From: Monocercomonoides exilis
Taxonomy: Eukaryota > Preaxostyla > Oxymonadida > Polymastigidae
Length of the DNA: 64,000 nt
Direction of reading: 5' to 3'
NCBI GenBank assembly: GCA_001643675.2
Contig: LSRY02000006.1
Span: forward strand, 250,501 to 314,500
Part shown: positions 54,501 to 64,000 of the stretch, piece by piece
Position numbering within the stretch: position 1 is the first letter of the stretch
How the letters are laid out: each line of letters begins with the position of its first letter
Translations under genes and position numbers: made by a program
Notes under the pieces: generated by a model
Database searches by the model: none
What the model was told of the DNA's origin: nothing
Seen by the model: the letters and a program-made list of their open reading frames with translations, nothing else

Positions 54501-57500
54501 GGAGAAGATGCTGCCACTTCGTGTGGGTGCTTGTCGGTTGCTTCGTTTCTGTGCAAACGAGAAGGAGATGGCGCAGATGGAGTTGGGGAATTGGGCGTGC
54601 CTTCAAGATACTCTTTGATGAATCCACTGTGTGGAAGCGAATTGTTAAATTCTTTGTATTGTTATTGAAATTATAGGAAAATTATAAAGAATTATTGAAA
54701 AAATATCAATAACCAAAGTTTATAATCAAAAAAATAGATTTTCAAATTGTAAAAATTCAAACCAATCATATTGTCATTCCTCATTTCCGCTTCAATCTTC
54801 TTTTCTTCAAATGGAATCAGTGGATGCAGCACTCCATTTACTGACTCTGGACAGGCAATCCATTGAGCATGCAATGTCTTAAGACAATCACTGGCAACAA
54901 TTAAGCAGCTGAAGCAGTGGAAAATGCAGCTGTAGATTTCAGACAGGAAAGATGTTCGGACTGAAAGAAGTGGATCTTCTGTTGTAAAAGTATTGCTATT
55001 TACTCCATTTTTTGATGATTCATTTGTTTTCTCGTCTTCTTCCTCTGACAAATGTGATGATGGGAAAAACGAGTGGATAACTTTGCATGTGCTGGTGACA
55101 TAATCAGCAAGGGCAGGGAAGATGACACAGCGCAGACATCTGCAGATGATTTCGACGCCTTTGTTTGCAATGAATCGGGTGGATGGAGTTGTGGGATGGT
55201 GTGGAAGAGAGGAGTAAGAGGAGGAGGAGAAAGAAGAGGGAGAAGAGGAGGAGAGCGTTGTTGGAGGGAGTAGCAATGATAAGGTGAGTAAAGATGAAAT
55301 AACAGAAAGAAGCGGAGAAAGAACAACTGGAAGGGAATATAATGGAGAATATCGCGTTTCCTCGAACAAACGAGTCGATGGCGTTGCTGCATTTGCTGAT
55401 GGAATTGAACAAGAATCACTTGAATTCTGCTGCAGATGGTGTGAACGATGTGATTGGGTGATCTTTTCGTTGCTCATTGCGCCTTCAGCATTGATTTCGC
55501 TCTGAACAACAATTCTCTCTAAAAGTGACAGGAAAAACACGATGTCCAACGATGGCGTATTGTATGGAATTTTGACAAATGAAGAGGAAGAAGAAGAAGA
55601 AGAAGAAGAAGAAGAAGAAGAAGAAGAAGAAGAAGATGCAAAAGAAGCAACAACCTCTTCACTTTTGTCTGTCTCAATTTTCTGTTTGTCTTTCAAGTTG
55701 ATTTTCCTCTTGTTGTCATTTCTGCATGATATGAACTTCTTCCACTGGTGTTCAAATTTGGCTGTTGTATTTGGCTGAGTAGCCAACTGTGGATGGGCAA
55801 TCAGAAGAACGCTCAAAAAGCGGAGTAAAGAAGCGATTGTGGCAGAGTTAGTGATTGACACAGAAGGATTGGATGAAGAATTGGGTGAAGGAGAAGTGGT
55901 TGAATCTGAGGAAAGAGAAGAAGAATCAAAAAGAGTGTTCTTATCTTTGGCTTCTTTCTCTCTTTCATGGCGAGATTCTTTGGAAGAATTTATGTTAAGC
56001 AATCGATCTTTGACAAGCTTCGTAGCTTCTTCCACAACTATTTCTGGATCGTCTTTACAACAACTTAATTTATTGTTTCTTTCATTTGATTTGTCATCAA
56101 CGCTCCAAGCAAGCCTTCGCATAGGAGAAGAAATCAACTGTGTCATTTCATTCTTTTGTGTTGAATTCATTGAGAAGTCCTGTTCTGTCTCAAATGGAGC
56201 CACACAAGGCAAGCAGAGAATGCTATTTTCACTCAGCTCTGCGATGACAGCGAGTGCAGAAGCCGCGATGGACATGGCCCCAAACGGAGACAGCTGCTCA
56301 AGCCGCACAAAAGGCGGGTAGCAGAGAAGAAGAGAGATTGGGAGGCGGGTGAGAGAGAGGAAGAAGCGGTGGGAGAGTGTGGAGTGTAATGGAAGAGACA
56401 AAGAATAAGATGACAACGCTGTGAAAGAAGGATGTTGGATGAACGTCCCGTTGAGAACAAGATCGGAACTGGAATCTGACTGCGCGGACGAAGATGAAGA
56501 AGCAGAGGAAGTGGAAGAAGAAACAGCAGTTGCAGTTGCCGTTGAGCGTATTCCAGCGAGTGCCCCAAGCTCTAATGCAGCCAGCATGTCTGTTGAGTCA
56601 GAGCCTCTCCACGGTGAATCCGACTCGAACACTGCTCTGTCTGGGTCGAAGTCGTCCACGCCAACAACACCCACCTCGCTGCGCATCTTCGACAGCGTCA
56701 TCAGCATCATCTCTGCTCTTTCGCCGTTCGCTCTGTTCTCTTCTTCTCGGAACCCGAACCTGCCTCGCCTGTCATCGTCCTCTTCATAGCAGAAGGCATC
56801 GAGCTCGTCTGTGTCTTTGTCTGAGTCGTCCCTGTCTGCTGCAGTGTGATTGCATTCTCCCTGTGAATGATATCTTCCGTGCTGCACAAAGCTGCCCTGT
56901 GCTTTTCTGTTGCTTCGCAGTCTCCTGCCCCATCCGGTGAATCCTCTCCGGCGCTTTATGAATGGCTGGAAGAAAAGAGGAGAAGGAAACACAGCAGCAA
57001 ACCAGTCGTCGGCAAAAAGAGAGCAAAAGATGAAGTCGACATCGCGGACGATGCTATTAAAGACAGCAGGAGAAGAAAAGAGGGGAGAAAGAGGAGAAAT
57101 AAGAGGATGGGAAGAGAGTGTGCGTGAGGGTGATAGAGACAGCTCTTGTGAGGTTATTTTGAGGGCAGAGGAAGAAAGAGGAGTGAGTGGAATGTCTGAA
57201 GAAAGAGGGAGATAACGCACTGTGCAGAATGGAGGATGAGGCAGTGGGAATACCGTTGTGGGCTGCAGAACACGTGACTTTGAAGAAGGACGTTTGGATT
57301 GTTGAGGTTCTGTGCTCACAGAAGAAGAATCATTTCCATTGCGTTTTTGTGCTATTTCAACAAGTTTTGAAGTTGAAGGAGGGTTGATGAACCATTCAAA
57401 TGGATTGTCTGATAATTCGGTTATGAAATCAGAAAGAAGAGCAGACGCTGTGCTTTTCAGTGTGACGGCAGAGGAGCTGTTCCAAATGGTGTTGGCAAAA

Positions 57501-60500
57501 AGAGGAGGAAGAGAGGAAGCAGAAGAAGAGGAATTTGATGTGAAAAGCTGAGGATAAGAAGAAGTAATTGTTGTTGTGATTTCTTGTGAACCAGATGCAG
57601 ATGAAGATGAATAAATTGCAATGAGATTGGCAAACTCGAAAAGAGGAAGCGGATGAAGCGGGCGAAGAATCTGCAGAAGAATCGAAGGAATGAACGTTGT
57701 TGTTGGATTGGAGGAGATGATGAAAGAGGAGGAAGAAGGAATGTGCGAAAAAGACGTTCGCAAAAGAGGCTGAGGAAAAGTGAATCCAGATGATGATGAA
57801 GAAGATATCGAAGAAGTTGAAGAAGCAGAAGAAGAAGAAGATTTAACAGAACTCATTTCTGTGTTTGCATTGCCTTCGATGTCAGGAGAAAACACGAGGG
57901 CGTCATCGGGTCTGCAGACAAACAGAAGAGATAGCAGAGAAGGCGGAAGAGCAGCAAGCAAGACAGATGAAGGCATTAGAGAAGTGACAGAATAAGGAAG
58001 CACTGCCAAATAAGAAGAAGAAACATTTGAAGCTGATTGTTCATTTGATGAAGAATATGCAGAAGCGAATGAAAGATCGTTTACAGCCAGAATCAGCGCC
58101 TGCCAGCTGAATGAAGAAGGAGCAAAGGATAGTTCAATTGCTTGCAATGGATTGATTACAAGTGTTGGGTCAGACTTCATTGCGAGCTGCTGTACGAGAG
58201 AAGGGGCGGAGAGGAAGAATGAAAGAGAAGGGGAGAAAGAGGAAGAGGCAGAAGAAGAGGAAGAGGAAGAAGATGATGATGATCCTAAAGGCAAAGAAGG
58301 AGAGGACAAAGGAACCAGAGAAGACATGTTGGAGAGAGAATTCAGAAAGTGGAATGACTTCATCGAAGGAGAAGGACGATGAAAGCGGGGTGACTGCATT
58401 GGAGAAGAGGCAGTAAAAGGAGAAGAGGAAGAAGAGGAAGAGGAAGGATTAAATGAAACAGAGTGCATATGCGCTGAGCGCTTGATCGGTGTTGATGCAC
58501 CAAACAGCATGTCTTGCATCTGGTGTGTTGTTATCTTCATTCTTGTTGCCTGCTTCTTGTTCAATTTTGCTGCCTCTTTCTCTCTGTGACGCTTCTCATT
58601 CATCACAGCCACCACCACACAGAACTTCAGCAGTGCAGCTGTGTCAGCATCGACCCCTTCCTTCAAAACATGCAGCAGAAACGCATTCAAACCAGACTGT
58701 TCAATCTGAGACTGTGCAGCCAGTTGAGAGGGATGGAGCGAGTCGAGTGAGAAAAGAGAGAGAAGAAGGCGGGAGCTTGTTTGGCGGATGGGGGGAGAAG
58801 GCAGGAGGAGGCAGCGGCTGATCAGATGGAGCATGAACGGTGGGGGAACAGAAGATGGCGAAAGTGACTGAGAACTCAATGGAGAGTCAATTGATAAATA
58901 TGAAGGTGATCTGTCTGTGTTGTTGTTCTGCTTGGCTTTTTCTGCCTCGTTGCGTCTTTCCATCAGGTTGTTGAATGTCTTCCAATCGCCCCAGGCGCCA
59001 AATGAATGTGGGAAGGCGTTGATGACATGGTGCAGTGAGTCTATTGCGAGAAGGAGAAGAGACAAAGTGTCTGGCGGAGAGAACAGAAGCAAGGAAAGCG
59101 ATAGAGCAGGGAGCGAAGAAGGAGAAGGAATGTTTTGGGTAGATTTCTGTGATGTTTTGGAGAAAGCGACTTCGGAAGGCAAAAAGCTGGCATTGTCTGT
59201 GTTGTTCATCCACCAATAGTTCTTCTTGTTCTCTTTGATTTCGGCTAAGATGCTGTGTGCTGTTTCAGAAGAGATGGAAAGAGGGAAGGGTGTGAAAAGC
59301 GATAAGATGGCACCTCCTCGCATCATCCTTGCTGCTGCTCCCCATTCGCCATTTGGCTGTTCATAAAGAGATGATTCGTCTTCAACTTCTTCTTCTGCTT
59401 CTTCCTCCTCCTCCTCTTCATTGTTGCTATCGTCGTCTTCCGATTCAATTTCATCTGATTCTTCGCTGCTTTCATCGTCACTCTGCACATCTTCGCTTCT
59501 TTTGCCTTTCTTTTTCAAATTGCCCTTTTCAGCAGTGTCGTCTCCTTCTTCTTCAATTCTTCTGATTCTTTTTTCATCTCTTTCCAACTCGCTGTCTGCC
59601 TCTTCATCATCGCTCTTATTCCCACTCTGTAAATTGTCTCTATCAACTTCTTCGTTAAGCAGTCTTTCGTCTCCGCTGAGCAGTTTTCCTTTCCTTCCTT
59701 TTTCTTTTTCTTTTTCCTTTTGTCTGCGTTGTGCCTGTCTTCTGATGGTTTCGCTGAGCGGTGTTGCCTGCAATGCGGCAGACACGTCATCTTCATCAGC
59801 GTCAATGTCAAACAGCTCAAAGGATGACTGAGATATTGAAGATCCACTGCTAAATGAAGAAGATGAGGAGGATGAATAAGAAGATGGTGAGAGAGAAGAA
59901 GAAGAAGAAGATTCATCTGAAGATAGTTCAACATCTGAATCTTGTTCTATCAGAAGAGGGGAAGGCGTTGTTTCACTTCCTCCTTCTTTCCCTTCTCTTT
60001 TCTCAGATCTTATTATCATTTCATTTTTGCTCCTTTGTTCTCTCAGTCTCTTCTTTTCGTCAGCTTTCTTCTTCGCTTTCTCCTCTCTTTCTTTTCTCTT
60101 CTTCTCTCTTCTTTCCTGTTTTTCCTGTTTGCTCTGTTCTGTTTCCTCTTTCTTTTCTTTCTCTTTACGATGCGTTTTCCTTCTTCTTGTCCTTTCTTCC
60201 CCATTTCCTCCATATCGCGCAGTGAGTGGCGACGCAGATGGCACATACGAAGAGAAGCTGAACGGAGATTGCTTCTGAGGCGACGAAAGCACACTCCATT
60301 GGGAAGGTGAGTGTGGTGGGGTGTGATACCCTAAGAGTGAAGAGGAAGAAAAAGAGGTGGAAGAAGAATGGCCCAGTGGAGAAGGGTTGGCAGATGCGTT
60401 GAGTGGTGAGGACGACAAAAAGCGAATTGTGGCTGTCATCGAAACCGGAGACTGAGAAAAATTGGTTGAAAATCGCTTGTTTTGCGGGGAGTCATATTGT

Positions 60501-63500
60501 TGCATGTGAGCTTTTGAATGAATGTGATGTTTGTTGTGCTTTTTGTTATTATTGCGCTTTTGAGAATGCGAAGGAGATGCGGATGAGGATGACTCATTCG
60601 ACCGATGCTTGCCCATTTTGTGTTGGACTGGCGTTGACAGAACAGTTGAAGGTCTGGCTGGCTGTGCAGTGACCGGTTTATTCTCCTGTTTGTTTTGCAC
60701 TTTGTTGGTTTCTTTGTCAGCTTGCTGACCTTTTTTACTTTGTTTTTCCTTTTCCTGCTTCCCTTCTTGTTGTTCTGATCTGCTCTTTCTTTTTTCGCTG
60801 CTTGATTTGTTCTTATCTGCCAGGACAAGATCGATGAAGAGCTGCTTGTCGATCTCTTCATAATCAGATGACAGGTCCCAATCTGAACTGGCAGAGCAAG
60901 ATGAACTGCGCCTCTTATTCGATTTTCCTCTTCGTGAGACGCGAGATGACGATGAAGAATAGCTTCTGGCAGAAGAGTCATCCGAATACGAATTCGATGA
61001 ATATGTTGAATATGAAAGTACATCTTCATCGCTTTCATCTTCGTCATCTGAATAGTTCCCTCCAAAATCACTTGCATCTGACGAATAATCTGTCGCGTCT
61101 GAATAGCCAACAACATACAGCTCTTCTCTCTCGTCAAATTCAAACCCTCCTCCATCTTCTACTCCACACACAGCATTAACATCGTCAAATCCCACACATA
61201 TCAAATTCTGCTCTTTCTTCCTTCTTTGCTTGTTTCTTTCCTTTTCTCTTTCGAAATCTCCAAACATTCCATTCCTTCTTTCCTCATCTCTTTTAAAAGC
61301 CTTTCCTCTCATCCGAGAACCTGCTCCAAATCCGCTTATGCTCCTTAATCCTCTTCTCAGCCTCTTCATCTCGTCCATTTCTCTGACCATCTCTTGCTCC
61401 TGTTTCAAAATAAGTTTTTCTTCTTCTTCGTCTTCGTCTAAAGAAGAATAAAATGAGCATACAGCGCAGGTTTGATTAGCGCAGGTTTGAATATAATACC
61501 CAGATTGTTCATCTGAAGCAGTTTCTGAAGAAGGCGCCTCTGCTGTTGATGCATTTCGGAGGGAAGAAGGCAAAGCAGCTCCATTGACTGGAGTGGAATA
61601 GCCAGGGTTGTTGGTTCTCATCGATCCCATGTTGTTGTTCGTTGATGGTGTGAAAGGAACGATCTCTTTGACATCATTCGTCAGAAGTGAGGATTGAATC
61701 CTGTCGGTTTCCATCTCTCTCTCTTTCTCTCTTTCTCTTTGCTTTGCTTCTTCTCTCTCTTTCAACTGCTGCACCCATCTTCGTTCTCCAGTGCCTGAAT
61801 TGAAATTCTTTGGAGTTGTTGAAACAGATGGTGAATGTTTGTGTGCAGCTAAAAACATTTTCTTTTCTTTTTCTGATGGTTTGGTTGCGCTTTCTTTCTT
61901 CATCAAGGAAAGCTTCTTCCCTTGCTTGTTTTTCTCATCCTCCTTTTTATTCTCCTTTGCGTTCATTTGCCTCTGAAATCTCCTTCTTTGTCTTTCTCTC
62001 CTCCACCACATCCTTTCATTGCTCTTCTTTTCTCTTCTTACAGTTTTTTTCAATCCCACAAGCTGTTTCCCAAGATGAGTGCGTCGCCCAACTGAAAGGG
62101 GAAACGATGGGTTTCTTTCAAATAGCCTCACAAATGGACCGATTGTCTTCACAATAGAAAGAGGAGAGGATAAAGGAATCGGACAAGTCAATAGAGAAGT
62201 GATGGAATGCTTGCGGTGTACAGAAAAAGAATGAGTAAAGCAAGAAGAAGAAGCAGAAGCAGATAAAGCAGAAGGATCTCCGAGCTTGACTGTTTGGAGC
62301 ATCTCATGATTTTTTTGTGAGACAAACCTTTTTGCAATTCGGCGAGGCAAAGGAAGTGGGAGAAAAGAAAAGAGAATACATAAAACAAAGCCAATACTGA
62401 AAAGAGAAGGGAAAATTGATAAGCCGTCAGATTCAACAAACACAGAAGTGCGATAGTGGGAAGAAATAAGAAGAGTGTGGAGAAGAGAAAGAGAGTGAAC
62501 TAACATCTGGGAGACAACAGATAAAATCAGCATCAGTTGCGAAGCTTCTGTGAATTCTTGTTGTTTTGCCAAAGAAAGTTCATTTCTGCAATTATCATTA
62601 TAAACTTTTGTATTCTCAGATTTCTTTGAGTTCAGCTTCTTGTTTTTAGACTTTTCGTTTGCATTTGAGTTTTCTTTACTGGAAAAGCTGTTTTCGCACA
62701 GAGTTTTGATGATTGAACGCTGGATGATTTTTCTCACTTCTGGAAAAGAAGCGAATGAAATGACGACACAAATGGCTGACTTTATAAGAGAGATCAACGA
62801 AGAAAGAGGAATCAATGGTCTTGTTTGTGGATGCAAGCGAACACAGCAGCAGAGAAAGCGAATGAGAAGAGACAAAGTGAGGAGGGAGTGGAACGATGTT
62901 GTGAGAGGTGATGAAGTGAACAGAAGAAGAGCGGAATGGGATGAAGAAGCATTTTGAGAGGATTGCTCATTGGAAGAATTGAGAGATGATGATAAAACAG
63001 ATGAGCTGTTTGAGGATGTGTTCAGTGAAAAGCCAAAGCAGAGCAGCTGGGCAAAGCAATGGAAGTGTGTCTGAATGGTTGAAACGATTTGTGAAACAAG
63101 AGAAATTGGATCAAATGGATAGAACAGAGGAAAGCTTGCTCGATGGCAGTCATCGAAAGGATCCATTGAGAAGTCGCAAGAAGGCATTTGAGAAGATTCT
63201 GAATAAATTAATGATGTATAAATTGGTTTGATAAAAAAGAATAGATTTGAAAAAATTCCAATGGAGAAAAAAAATGAAGAACAAAAATGATTTTTGGAAT
63301 AAAAAATAAATATTTTGCAGATTTACAAACATAAACAAAACATATCATGAAATAAAACGAAATAAAAAAGAGAAAGAAAGATAAGTTAAAGCATTTATAT
63401 AAAAATGTTTCCAAATAAAACATACCACTTTTAGCGTTTGCAGCACTTATGAACAAGTCTCTTTTTGGAGTCATCCACAACACAGGTTCCCACTCCAGCA

Positions 63501-64000
63501 GCAGCAAATCAATTGAGATTCCGTTCAGAAATGTGAACTTTGTTTCAGAAGAAAACGAGAGAGGCAACGAAGACGAGTGCTGAAAAAGCAGAGGAGGAAG
63601 CAGAAGCAGAGCAGAAGGATGAAGAAAAGGTGAGTTCATGTACTGTGCCACAATGTCAGAAGGTGAAGATTCCGTTGGTGCCTTTGAAGCTGGATTCAAT
63701 GCAGACACGAAAGGAGGAGGAGGAAACAGCGTGGAATGACGCTTAAGTTCCCTTGGCTTTGTAGAAGGCTCTTTTATGAGTGACATTTTGGTGTTCTTTT
63801 CTCCGTCGCTTTGCGAATCTGACTCTTCCTTTGCTTCATTGCTGTTATCATCGCTGTCGCTCTCTTCTTTACTGCTTTCATCTTCTTTTTCCCTTTCTCT
63901 TTCCCTTTCCTTTTCTTCTTCCTTCTTTTCCGTTCCTTCGACCTTCGAGCACTTCAGCTCAAAGTCCTTCATCTCCTTCAGCAGCCGCTGCACAACCGCC
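51551..64000 (-). CDS. Giant low-complexity protein of unknown function (5' end outside window)
   Basis: Three exons join in frame: complement(join(51551..54651, 54763..63198, 63426..>64000)), at least ~4037 aa. Both introns are GT-AG with the local donor style (GTTTGA, 111 bp; GTATGT, 227 bp), and their phases close. The frame is still open at 64000 (AVVQRLLKEMKDFELK), so the start lies upstream. Visible character: an acidic/Ser N-terminal run, hydrophobic helical stretches suggestive of HEAT/armadillo repeats near 62.2-63.1 kb (for example LLTLSLLIRFLCCCVR), a Lys/Arg/Glu coiled stretch around 60.0-60.2 kb, Ser/Asp-rich blocks near 61.0 kb, poly-Ser runs near 55.6 kb, a Pro-rich block near 54.0 kb, and a basic coiled-coil-like end (FEEYLEEQKRIEKERLKKLCE). 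I do not recognise the family. A large scaffold is one guess. An upstream continuation could change the picture. Confidence 0.75.

Noticed and set aside
55542-55778. Poly-Glu plus-strand ORFs over the giant gene
   Set aside because: They are the complement of poly-Ser runs in the long minus-strand frame.
1-64000. tRNA, rRNA, riboswitch or operon features
   Set aside because: None could be recognised by eye; a covariance-model scan would be needed to exclude small RNAs.

Overview
The window looks like nuclear DNA of an intron-bearing microbial eukaryote with the standard genetic code (TAA and TGA end the intact genes). Very large surface proteins built from right-handed beta-helix repeats, a single membrane segment and a kinase-like tail, next to housekeeping genes with many short AT-rich introns, best fit an anaerobic metamonad flagellate, probably an oxymonad (Preaxostyla). 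That assignment is inference; no rRNA is present to test it.

Layout. 1-2665 (minus): 5' part of surface-protein gene A, cut by the window edge. 4992-9724 (minus): 13-exon SPT16, the large FACT subunit. 10220-11321 (minus): 6-exon RPP30, an RNase P/MRP subunit. 13808-21607 (plus): surface-protein gene B, complete and intronless. 21608-33433: the middle of a large palindrome, without convincing genes, whose left arm carries a 4.8-kb degenerate TIR-bearing insertion (24184-28955). 33434-45825 or 45980 (minus): surface-protein gene C, the longest paralogue, with a reading-frame break near 43909-43927 and an uncertain 5' end. 46542-51059 (minus): 8-exon CDKL-family protein kinase with a very long serine-rich tail. 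51551 to beyond 64000 (minus): a giant low-complexity protein gene of unknown function with two introns in view.

Architecture. Two inverted repeats share gene B. The first (1-4457 against 12016-16472) makes genes A and B divergent copies across their upstream DNA and 5' halves, with SPT16 and RPP30 in the spacer. The second (about 19560-29822 against 29991-35485) makes genes B and C convergent, sharing the TM/kinase-like 3' ends and 3' flanks. Gene B is therefore nearly identical to a different neighbour at each end. Local divergence islands (an ectodomain stretch, the TM helix) stand out inside otherwise near-identical arms.

Function. SPT16 (chromatin transcription), RPP30 (tRNA 5' maturation) and the CDKL kinase (in other eukaryotes often tied to cilia or microtubules) are housekeeping or regulatory genes with no evident link to one another. 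The surface proteins read as receptor-like or adhesin-like molecules: secreted beta-helix ectodomain, one TM helix, and a cytoplasmic tail that keeps the kinase C-lobe fold signals but has lost the catalytic motifs. Exon boundaries of SPT16, RPP30, CDKL and the giant gene were set by hand from splice signals, frame continuity and family alignment; every intron phase closes.
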